Source: a virus. From it: DNA of 41,129 nt. Positions 14,543-22,217 of this stretch are shown one piece after another (position 1 is the first letter of the stretch; each line of letters begins with the position of its first letter). Under the pieces are notes generated by a model that searched no databases, was not told where the DNA came from, and saw nothing but the letters and a program-made list of their open reading frames with translations. The stretch spans positions 1-41,129 of the IMG/VR virus record IMGVR_UViG_3300031539_000109; one strand, 5' to 3'. The translations under genes were made by a program, and so were the position numbers.

Positions 14543-15384
14543 TCATATTCTTCGCTATGAGCGCCGCCACCTCCGGAGTTCTGTCTAGTGTAACTAGGAG
14601 ATAGGTTATTCATTTCTAGTATGTCATCTCTTATGTTTTGATTTTTCTTTTCGATGTTTAACACTCTAGTAAACGAATTCGATATGACCGCAGTGTAATA
14701 TGCAAACGGGTTTTGACTTTTACTTTCGTCGAACTGTAATCCTATTTGTATTAGTTGCAGCAATGCTTGGTTACGCATTTCGTCGTTGTAAGTATAGCCT
14801 CGCCAGTTTCCTCTAGTAGCATAACGCTCACACAACTTCATAAACATTAGTGCAAGTTTATTTGTCATGTTGCCGTGATCTTTCTGAAAGTGACCAGTCT
14901 TAAAATCGCCAATCCAATGTGATCTTCCGACTACGCGCGGCCGACCGTTTTTGTCTATCCTATAGTGTTGGAACGCCGGGAAATTTACCTTAACGTATTT
15001 TTTAACGATTTGTAATTTTTTAAGTAATGCCTCATCTGGTTCATTCTCAGCATCGATCTCATCTTCTATCGCTTTATTTTTGTCTATGTCTTCGGGTATA
15101 TGCTCCAATGTCATTACACGGAAAATTAGATCCTGGTCCCGTATTTCTCTCGGTTTGATTTGCCTCAGTTTGCTACGATCCTTGACAAGATCTAACTGTT
15201 GCTTCATTAGCCTATCAATTCTATTTTTCTTTGCATTTCTTATGTTTGATGGGTTAATTTGTGTCAGTTTCTTTAAGATTATGTCATAATCGGCGTCTTC
15301 CGGCTTCTTATAGACGCAATACGTGGTTTTGCTCTTGTGTATTTCTAATAATAAGTCTTTGTTATTCAGATAGTTGTGTCGCAT
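14539..15384 (-). CDS. 55: Late-transcription sigma factor gp55 with large insertion
   Basis: The N-terminus NYLNNKDLLLEIHKSK (residues 4-19) matches the start of T4 gp55 (NYVNNKELL). The sigma region-2-like core is at residues 172-255 (NMTNKLALMFMKLCERYATR, RGYTYNDEMRNQALLQ, FDESKSQNPFAYYT). T4 gp55 is 185 residues. This one is 281 because about 147 residues (22-168) separate the N-terminal strand from the core. The C-terminus is Gly-rich and ends HSEEYE; the clamp-binding SLDFLYE-type tail of T4 gp55 is not recognisable. gp55 directs host RNA polymerase to late promoters of the TATAAATA type, which are found through this window. It has an AGGAG site and a host-type promoter. Confidence 0.88.
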   Translation of the reverse strand: MRHNYLNNKDLLLEIHKSKTTYCVYKKPEDADYDIILKKLTQINPSNIRNAKKNRIDRLMKQQLDLVKDRSKLRQIKPREIRDQDLIFRVMTLEHIPEDIDKNKAIEDEIDAENEPDEALLKKLQIVKKYVKVNFPAFQHYRIDKNGRPRVVGRSHWIGDFKTGHFQKDHGNMTNKLALMFMKLCERYATRGNWRGYTYNDEMRNQALLQLIQIGLQFDESKSQNPFAYYTAVISNSFTRVLNIEKKNQNIRDDILEMNNLSPSYTRQNSGGGGAHSEEYE

Positions 15385-15412
15385 GGAACTCCTATGTAGA
15401 TAATAATGTACT

Positions 15413-15440
15413 ATTATAAAGGAAATAAATAATAATGCAA
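15413..15440 (-). promoter_or_regulatory. Sigma70-like promoter for gp55
   Basis: TTGCAT (15435-15440), a 16-nt spacer and a perfect TATAAT (15413-15418) on the minus strand, about 29 nt before the gp55 ATG. Host polymerase could transcribe gp55 early. Confidence 0.65.
15424..15431 (+). promoter_or_regulatory. Late promoter-like box AATAAATA for the baseplate operon
   Basis: Identical to the box before the gp26-like gene. It lies 32 nt before the ATG at 15463 and overlaps the spacer of the divergent gp55 promoter, so the two promoters probably exclude each other. Confidence 0.6.
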
Positions 15441-15450
15441 GACTAATTTA

Positions 15451-15458
15451 TATTTACT
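15451..15458 (-). promoter_or_regulatory. Possible late promoter box AGTAAATA upstream of gp55
   Basis: Same octamer as before gp20 and gp23, 67 nt upstream of the gp55 start. It could give gp55 a second, autoregulated late promoter. Confidence 0.35.
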
Positions 15459-15462
15459 TATT

Positions 15463-16344
15463 ATGGCGCTATCAGATTTTTTATCAGCAGGCATTTTACC
15501 CGGAGAAAAGTCATTTCCAGGCGGAATCACGGCCGGAATAGGTGATCTCACCAGGCATATACCAACACAAGGCATTACCGGAGCAATCACTAGGCTCTTC
15601 GGTGGAACTGGACTGGTACAAAATCCTCCACGAGCATTTAGCCCCGAAAATATGACGTTTCGAGATCAAAACGGTACGCCGATTGAAAGTGACTGGCGAG
15701 TAAGAATAGGATTTCCAGATGGTTTAGCACAGAGCTTATATTCGCAAGGATTGATGGCACCATTGATGGAAACCAACGGAGTAGTATTTCCGTACACACC
15801 GAACATTTCAATTAACTATTCTGCTGATTGGCAGGGACAACGTTTAACACAATCAAACTACACACCATTATTTTATTCGTCTAGCGATGTACAAGACATG
15901 ACTATTAGTGGACAGTTCACCGCGATGAACGCAGCTGAAGCTAGATATTTGTTAGCAGTTATTACATTTTGTAGACTAGCAACAAAAATGTTTTTCGGTA
16001 CTGGAGAGAACGCAGGTAACCCTCCACCAATACTGCATTTAAATGGATACGGTAAGCATCATTTTAATAATGTTCCCGTTGCATTAAAGATGGCAAACTA
16101 TCAATTGCCGGGTGATGTCGATTATATTTCCGCAGGCACAGACGAAAACGTTGATTATTCTGGTTACGGAGTCACAGGTCAACCCGGTGCAGCACCTGCT
16201 ACAGCTAGCGGAGATAATACTAGAGTTCCGACAGACATGATGATTGCATTCACAGTTCAGCCGATTTACAGCAGAAGACAGGTTTCAACATTCAATTATA
16301 ATCAGTTTGCTAGTGGAGAGATGATTACTAGAGGCTTCATTTAA
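15463..16344 (+). CDS. Baseplate tail-tube cap/initiator (gp48/gp54-like)
   Basis: A 293-residue protein, first gene of the rightward baseplate operon. A Gly-rich N-terminus is followed by FPYTPNISINYSADWQGQRL, a TMP/tube-fold-like middle (DMTISGQFTAMNAAEARYLL), and the C-terminal pattern YSRRQVSTFNYNQFASGEMI. Such blocks occur in T4-like gp48 and gp54, the proteins that cap the baseplate and start tail-tube growth. I cannot say which of the two it is; only one copy lies in this window. The stop overlaps the next start (TAATG). No ribosome-binding site is clear. Confidence 0.65.
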   Translation: MALSDFLSAGILPGEKSFPGGITAGIGDLTRHIPTQGITGAITRLFGGTGLVQNPPRAFSPENMTFRDQNGTPIESDWRVRIGFPDGLAQSLYSQGLMAPLMETNGVVFPYTPNISINYSADWQGQRLTQSNYTPLFYSSSDVQDMTISGQFTAMNAAEARYLLAVITFCRLATKMFFGTGENAGNPPPILHLNGYGKHHFNNVPVALKMANYQLPGDVDYISAGTDENVDYSGYGVTGQPGAAPATASGDNTRVPTDMMIAFTVQPIYSRRQVSTFNYNQFASGEMITRGFI

Positions 16345-16649
16345 TGGGAGCAACTTATAATAAAACCAGTATGTACTACGAAACTTCTATATACGGAGAT
16401 AGTTTTTTAGATTTATATGAACCTCGATACATTCCTCGTTTACAGGATGACGTTGTATTTCTAATTACTGAAGTGTACAAATATAAACCAGACTTACTAG
16501 CGGCAGATCTTTACCAAGATTCCAGACTATGGTGGGTGTTTACTGCTAGAAATCCAAACTTATTGAAAGATCCAATATTTGATTTCCTTCCAGGCAGACA
16601 GATTTTTATACCCAAAAAAGAAGAACTAATAAATGCGTTAGGGCTGTAA
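16344..16649 (+). CDS. 53: gp53-like / LysM-type baseplate protein
   Basis: A 101-residue protein. DSRLWWVFTARNPNLLKDPI and LPGRQIFIPKKEEL fit the LysM-like fold of T4 gp53 (wedge) and of the small LysM tail proteins that precede hub genes in contractile injection systems. The pattern is an arriving residue run 'YKYKPDLLAADLY', a WW pair, then 'G..I.IP'. T4 gp53 is 196 residues, so this is a short version. Translation is coupled to the preceding gene. Position directly before the hub matches the LysM-hub-spike-gp25-gp6 order. Confidence 0.7.
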   Translation: MGATYNKTSMYYETSIYGDSFLDLYEPRYIPRLQDDVVFLITEVYKYKPDLLAADLYQDSRLWWVFTARNPNLLKDPIFDFLPGRQIFIPKKEELINALGL

Positions 16650-16652
16650 CAA

Positions 16653-19616
16653 ATGGCATTGACATTTGAGAGCGTTGACGTTACTGGTAAATTTGTTTAT
16701 TACGATTCCAATCTTGGAAAACGAGTTCTTCTAAGTACTCCTCCCACTGACGAACAATTAAATACCAGAAACTATTTAGGTCAGGATCAGACCACCGGAC
16801 GTCATAGATTTGAAGATTATAATACTGGCGGCCTGGTCACAGCATCACAATTTCAGAATGTTGCTAGCCCAACAAAACGTGAACAGCTTCTTCGCAGTGC
16901 AGCTTTAAAAGCCGCTGCACCAATCATATCTGCTCTTAATCCTCAGCAAATAACTGATGGCGCAACGAGTTTAGTTACTACACAAATTGACAATTTAAGA
17001 AAAGCAGCAACAAGCTTTCCTGGTGCTGACGAATTCCAAGGCGCATTTACTGCTCTTCGTGCATCCTCTGACGATGCAGCGTTGGCAGGCGTAGAGCGCC
17101 ATGCCGCCCTCCAGGAAAATGAATACGGAATAAACAACGGAATCACAAACGTAATTAGTGGACCCTCAGACCCTGGTGCAGTATCGACAAACTCGACAAC
17201 AGCCAGGAAATTTAATCCGATTCCAAACGTACTGCACAATTTTACTACATATACCTATAGTTTAAGCTTACATGCGATGAAGATTGATCAATACAACGAG
17301 TTAATGACCAACGGTCTTAGTACATATAGAAGCGAAAATGTGTTAATAGCATCAGCCGGTAGGCACGGCGCCGACACAGGATTGACAAGACATCGTATAT
17401 GGAAAAATGACTTTTATTTCGATAAAATGACGCTGGAGTCAGTGGTCGGAACAAATAATAAGGGCAGAGGCAGTAATGTTTTAACTGTTGACTTTACTGT
17501 AGTTGAGCCTTACGGAATAACTCTATTAGATCGATTATCTTTAACTGCTGATGAATTAGGGTATAACAATCCCACTGAAATGATTTACCTATTACAAATT
17601 GATTTTTTCGGATATGACGATGAAAATCTTAACCCAACAAAAATTGATAAAACGCAGCGTCGGATCCCAATAAAAATTATTCGGGTTGAAGCGGGATATA
17701 ATCATAATGGTGCAACATATAATATCACTGGGATAGTTGTTAGTCATTCTGCATTTGATGAATCTAATATAAACATCCAAACGCCAGCAAGACTAGGTAA
17801 CGGTAAAAACTTAAATCTAGAATCATTCATAGGATCGAACGCAGGCGAAATTGAAAGGCTATCGAAGGAATTGTTAAAACATCACGACGCCAGAAAAAGA
17901 TACAAAGATTCTAAACTTATTACTGACGGAAGTCCTCCTGTGCCTTTAAAAATAGGAGTTAGAATTCCAACATTAGGTGATGCAGGCTTAGGATCGATAT
18001 TAAATGCTTATTGGATATGGGCAAAGGATGAGTTTAAGTATGAAGAAATCCCATATATCTTTAATATTCTTTTGCAAGACTCTGCAGACAAAACGGTAAA
18101 AATGAAAAATATTACTGTATCGTCAAAGCAATTACACAACTTAAGAAATAAAGCAGGATCAATTGAGGCCGATAAGGTGCTCGCTGCGAAAGAACAAGCC
18201 GCAGCTGGTTCGAACCCAACCGTTGAGGGCCAAAATATTTCATTCCCTATCGGTACTAGTATAATCGATATTATAAATGACTTGTTAAAAATATCCGATT
18301 ACTTTTTAAAACAAACAGTTGAATCAGAAACGGACGATACAAAAGAACAAGATAATAGGCAAGGTAAAAGGTCTTCTGGTAATCTTACTCCACTCAACTT
18401 TTTTAAGATTACGCCATCAATAACTTTCGGACCATTTATTAAAAAAATGAATGCCTACCAAAAAAAGATCACTATTGGAATTACACCGTTTAAGTATTAT
18501 GGTAATCGTTTACCGTTCGGCGGCCAAGGTGCCCCAAAGAAATCTGATTGTATAAAGGAGTATAATTATTTGTTTACCGGTAAAAACATAGATGTGATAG
18601 ATTTAAAAATTGATTTTAATACAGCCTTTTATAGTTTCTTAACTGCAGGTGCATACTCCGACTCTGAGTCGGACAGAGCCCTGGGCGCAGGAGCACGTCC
18701 GCGAGGTAAAAAAGAGGCGGCCGGAGTAGACCGCACTAGTGAACTTGCTGGTAAACAACTTTTGGTGCCGAGTAGTAAGGGCGCGATAGACCCGACTCAG
18801 GCCGACCAACAAAGTTTACGAGTAAATGATTTGTTTAATAATATCTATTCATCATCGAAGGCTGATATGCTAGCCATTGACATGAAAATACTCGGTGACC
18901 CGTCGTATATACAAGAACAAGAAGCACTGTTTGATTTTCTATTAGAAAGAACTCAACGTGCAGAAGATCCAAGATTATTTAAGTCTGGAAGTTTAGTAGT
19001 TAACGACGGCGATCTGCTAGTCAATGTTAATTTTAGATTAGCCAATGACATTAATACAACAACAGGGTTACATACATTCGCAGATGATGACATAGGAATA
19101 AAAGGAAGATATTTTTCCGGAATATACAAAGTCTTAACTATAAAAAGCGAATTTAGTAAGGGGGTGTTCACCCAAGATTTATCAATGGTTAGGGCATATA
19201 ACGACGAGGAATCAAAAGCTGCTGGCAAAGTAAAACCATCTCCGCGAGATAGCATAATATCTATGGCGGATTTAGAAGCTCCGACCGCCAACTCAAGCAC
19301 TTTGACAGCAGGGCTTGGAGCAATTGACACAGCAGAATATGATGGTCTTACTGATCCGTTGTCGACCGTAACATCGGGTGTTTTAACGTCTGTAAATAGC
19401 ACAATTGCTGGATTACAAGCCCAGGCAGTCGATGACTTAAATGCAGTTACAAATAATGCTACATTACAAGCTACATCGCTGCTAAATGCAGATAGAACAC
19501 TAGCCGCCGCCGGATTATCAGGTGCAGGAATATTGAACTCAACCGAAGACTTACTGATTAAGCAAGTCAGATCAAGGAACGATGGGCTTTTTATAGATGA
19601 TGGAGACACAGGATAA
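16653..19616 (+). CDS. Probable baseplate hub protein (gp27 position)
   Basis: A 987-residue protein directly before the spike gene, where contractile systems carry the hub. Residues about 190-325 contain LHNFTTYTYSLSLHAM and LLQIDFFGYDDE. Residues 636-660 contain KEYNYLFTGKNIDVIDLKID. Residues about 810-865 contain GIYKVLTIKSEFSKGVFTQD, a pattern seen in hub/D-protein C-termini. T4 gp27 is only 391 residues, so this would be a much enlarged hub, or a hub fused to other structural domains. Ser/Thr/Ala-rich linker and C-terminal tail (after about 870). The assignment rests on position and these short patterns. Confidence 0.55.
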   Translation: MALTFESVDVTGKFVYYDSNLGKRVLLSTPPTDEQLNTRNYLGQDQTTGRHRFEDYNTGGLVTASQFQNVASPTKREQLLRSAALKAAAPIISALNPQQITDGATSLVTTQIDNLRKAATSFPGADEFQGAFTALRASSDDAALAGVERHAALQENEYGINNGITNVISGPSDPGAVSTNSTTARKFNPIPNVLHNFTTYTYSLSLHAMKIDQYNELMTNGLSTYRSENVLIASAGRHGADTGLTRHRIWKNDFYFDKMTLESVVGTNNKGRGSNVLTVDFTVVEPYGITLLDRLSLTADELGYNNPTEMIYLLQIDFFGYDDENLNPTKIDKTQRRIPIKIIRVEAGYNHNGATYNITGIVVSHSAFDESNINIQTPARLGNGKNLNLESFIGSNAGEIERLSKELLKHHDARKRYKDSKLITDGSPPVPLKIGVRIPTLGDAGLGSILNAYWIWAKDEFKYEEIPYIFNILLQDSADKTVKMKNITVSSKQLHNLRNKAGSIEADKVLAAKEQAAAGSNPTVEGQNISFPIGTSIIDIINDLLKISDYFLKQTVESETDDTKEQDNRQGKRSSGNLTPLNFFKITPSITFGPFIKKMNAYQKKITIGITPFKYYGNRLPFGGQGAPKKSDCIKEYNYLFTGKNIDVIDLKIDFNTAFYSFLTAGAYSDSESDRALGAGARPRGKKEAAGVDRTSELAGKQLLVPSSKGAIDPTQADQQSLRVNDLFNNIYSSSKADMLAIDMKILGDPSYIQEQEALFDFLLERTQRAEDPRLFKSGSLVVNDGDLLVNVNFRLANDINTTTGLHTFADDDIGIKGRYFSGIYKVLTIKSEFSKGVFTQDLSMVRAYNDEESKAAGKVKPSPRDSIISMADLEAPTANSSTLTAGLGAIDTAEYDGLTDPLSTVTSGVLTSVNSTIAGLQAQAVDDLNAVTNNATLQATSLLNADRTLAAAGLSGAGILNSTEDLLIKQVRSRNDGLFIDDGDTG

Positions 19617-19619
19617 TAT

Positions 19620-21791
19620 ATGGCAATTGATCGAAGAAGACCCAATAAAACACCAGAGTATCTAGAGGAAACTAGCGTTCACGTTGGTAAATGGATTGGA
19701 ACATACATTGGCGTTGTTAGACGGACGGTAGACACACAAAAAATGGGTAGACTGTTGGTGTTTGTTCCACAAATCTCAAATAAAGATGATCAAGAAAATT
19801 GGATAAGTGTAAGTTATGCTCCGCCGTTTTACGGAAGTACAAATCCTCAATATTCAACTAATAAATTAGAAGTTTCGCCACAGAACAAATTCGGCCAAAC
19901 AAAACATAGTTATGGTATGTGGTTTGTTCCGCCTGATCCAGGTGTTAGGGTACTGCTCACATTTATCAACGGCGATTTAAATAAAGGTTTCTGGTTTGCT
20001 TGCATTCCAGATTCACACAGCCATCACATGGTTCCTAGCTTGGGTGCTACCGGTGCCTCTACATACAAAGTAGATGAAATAGATCAAGCAATTCCGTCGA
20101 CAAGCAGACCTAACCAAGTACCAGTAGTTGAATACTCAGAATCTACTGAAAATGATATTAATCCAAACTGGGCATCAATAGAAAAACCTCTGCACAAGAC
20201 TCAATTTAGTATACTAGAAAATCAAGGCTTAGAATTTGATTATCTTCGTGGCGCTATTAAAAGTGGTAGTCAACGTCAGACACCAAGTACTACGTTTGGT
20301 ATTAGTACTCCTGGTCGCCCAAGTCCTGATACATTTAACTTAGAAAATGATCCTGCCGCAGAATCAAAATTACGAGGAAACTCTGTAACAGATGAACAGG
20401 TTACTCCTAAGTACAGAAAAGGTGGACATACGTTTGTTATGGACGACGGCGACATCTTCGGTGAGAACAACTTTTTTAGAATAAAAACTGGTAGTGGGCA
20501 TCAAGTATTACTGCACGACACCGGAAAGTTTATCTATATCACTAACAGTACAGGTACATCCTGGATTGAATTAAATGAGAAAGGTGATATTGAAATCTTC
20601 GCCGACGGCAACTTTAGCTTAAGGTCAGCTCAGTCTATTAACTTACATGCAGATAAGAATATTAACATGTATGCAGGCAATGGAATTTTTGTGGCAGCCG
20701 AAGGTGAGATTAAAACGGATTCGAAAATTTTAGCATGTAAGACTACTGGAGAGATACAATTAACTGCTAATACAGAATTACTACTTAAATCTGGAACGGC
20801 ACTGAACATTGATGCTGGTTCCGGCGGCTCAATGAAATCTGGTGGTTCATTGGGATTAGAAGGCAACCCGATTTATTTGAACTCAGGCGGAACACAATCG
20901 GTGACTGCATTGCCGGGAATTAAACGCAAGTCGTATCCAAACTCAGTTAAGGTTGGGCCTAACTATAAAACAATTCAAAATAGGATCTCTTCAACTGTTG
21001 ATAGAGTTCCAATACATGAGCCAGATCCTGCTCACCACAAAGTGTCTCTAAACAGAACCGGAATAACATCTTTATCCGCTAGTGTAGTTAATAGAGAACT
21101 AGGCAGAGTGCCTGCAATCAATCAAGGTACTGGTAATTATGGTAAAGTTGGAGGAACTGATCAAACTAAGTCTCCCGCAACAACTGGCAAGTCATCAAAG
21201 AGCTTGAAACCATATCTAGCTAGACAGCCAGATCCGGAAGTACCGATTAAAGGACTGACTGCTGACGAAACTAAAGTTTATCTAGCAGGTGTCGGCAAAA
21301 GAGAGAGCGGTGGTGACTACAGTATAAGGGAAGCAAAAAATGGTAACTACTTAGGCAAGTACCAAATGGGTGCAGCCGCATTGGCAGATAACGGATACAT
21401 TAAACCGGAGTATGTTAAAATGTATGGTACCAAGGCAGTAAGGTATCCAGAAGCATGGACAGGAAAAGACGGCGTACATAGTGATGAGGAGTTCCTTGCT
21501 GCACCGGCAGTACAGGAAAGAGCGATTGTAAGCTACACAAATAAGAATTATGATGCACTAAAAAGTTCAGGTGGAATTCAACCCGGGGACGATGCTGGAA
21601 CAGTAGCTGGTATGTTACAGGCTTCGCACTTATTGGGCCCTGGCGGAAGCAAGAATGGCGGTTCAGGTGCATGGCGCGTAAGATGGGGCGACGGAGGAGG
21701 CACCGATGCCAACAATACATCAGGAAAATCGTACTTTGATCTAGGAAGACAGTCGATCGCCTCACTAACTAAGGATGGAAATTTGGTATAA
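19620..21791 (+). CDS. 5: gp5-like spike with C-terminal lytic domain
   Basis: A 723-residue protein in three parts. Residues about 15-150 form the N-terminal OB-fold (GTYIGVVRRTVDTQKMGRLL, DPGVRVLLTFINGDLNKGFW). Residues about 260-440 form the triple-stranded beta-helix spike with repeating strands (GTSWIELNEKGDIEIFADGN, INLHADKNINMYAG). Residues about 545-720 form a lytic-transglycosylase/lysozyme-like domain with E562 in GKRESGGDYS and GNYLGKYQMG. The spike punctures the outer membrane and the enzyme opens the cell wall. In T4 gp5 the lysozyme sits between OB-fold and helix, so the order here is different and the lytic fold is not T4-lysozyme. An AGGA site precedes the start. Confidence 0.88.
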   Translation: MAIDRRRPNKTPEYLEETSVHVGKWIGTYIGVVRRTVDTQKMGRLLVFVPQISNKDDQENWISVSYAPPFYGSTNPQYSTNKLEVSPQNKFGQTKHSYGMWFVPPDPGVRVLLTFINGDLNKGFWFACIPDSHSHHMVPSLGATGASTYKVDEIDQAIPSTSRPNQVPVVEYSESTENDINPNWASIEKPLHKTQFSILENQGLEFDYLRGAIKSGSQRQTPSTTFGISTPGRPSPDTFNLENDPAAESKLRGNSVTDEQVTPKYRKGGHTFVMDDGDIFGENNFFRIKTGSGHQVLLHDTGKFIYITNSTGTSWIELNEKGDIEIFADGNFSLRSAQSINLHADKNINMYAGNGIFVAAEGEIKTDSKILACKTTGEIQLTANTELLLKSGTALNIDAGSGGSMKSGGSLGLEGNPIYLNSGGTQSVTALPGIKRKSYPNSVKVGPNYKTIQNRISSTVDRVPIHEPDPAHHKVSLNRTGITSLSASVVNRELGRVPAINQGTGNYGKVGGTDQTKSPATTGKSSKSLKPYLARQPDPEVPIKGLTADETKVYLAGVGKRESGGDYSIREAKNGNYLGKYQMGAAALADNGYIKPEYVKMYGTKAVRYPEAWTGKDGVHSDEEFLAAPAVQERAIVSYTNKNYDALKSSGGIQPGDDAGTVAGMLQASHLLGPGGSKNGGSGAWRVRWGDGGGTDANNTSGKSYFDLGRQSIASLTKDGNLV

Positions 21792-22168
21792 TGCCTACAT
21801 ATAAAGGATTTACTACACAAGAACACCCACATAAATTTAGATTAACCGACTTTGCATTGGTTAAGCGCGATTTGTTGAATCACTTTAACATTAGAAAAGG
21901 TGAGAAACTGATGAATCCGAAATTTGGATGTGGAATTTGGGACTTTTTGTTTGAACCTTTTACAGAGTCCACTAAACAATCAATAATTAAAGAGGTAGCT
22001 TTCGTTATTAACTATGATCCTCGGGTTAATGCCGAAGCAATCACAATTACTACGTTTGAACATGGTATACAAATTGAGATGGACTTGAGCTATGTTAATA
22101 CAAATCAGGTTGAAAAGATGTTAATTCAATTTGATAAGACATCTGCTACTGCCTACGGCATTTACTAA
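21791..22168 (+). CDS. 25: Baseplate wedge protein gp25
   Basis: A 125-residue homologue of gp25, the most conserved wedge protein of contractile tails, which anchors the first sheath ring. The block FNIRKGEKLMNPKFGCGIWD followed by LFEPF is the family hallmark. T4 gp25 is 132 residues. The start overlaps the spike stop (TAATG). Followed by a 49-nt gap holding a late promoter box and then gp6. Confidence 0.94.
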   Translation: MPTYKGFTTQEHPHKFRLTDFALVKRDLLNHFNIRKGEKLMNPKFGCGIWDFLFEPFTESTKQSIIKEVAFVINYDPRVNAEAITITTFEHGIQIEMDLSYVNTNQVEKMLIQFDKTSATAYGIY

Positions 22169-22191
22169 TAAAGTAGTAGTTTATCAATCTA

Positions 22192-22199
22192 AATAAATA
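22192..22199 (+). promoter_or_regulatory. Late promoter-like box AATAAATA before gp6
   Basis: Third copy of AATAAATA on the plus strand, 19 nt before the gp6 start, which has an AGGG element. Confidence 0.55.
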
Positions 22200-22217
22200 G
22201 TTTTAATAGGGTAACCC

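Noticed and set aside
18953-19645. 230-residue open frame on the minus strand
   Set aside because: Antisense to the hub-like gene, low-complexity composition and no upstream signals.
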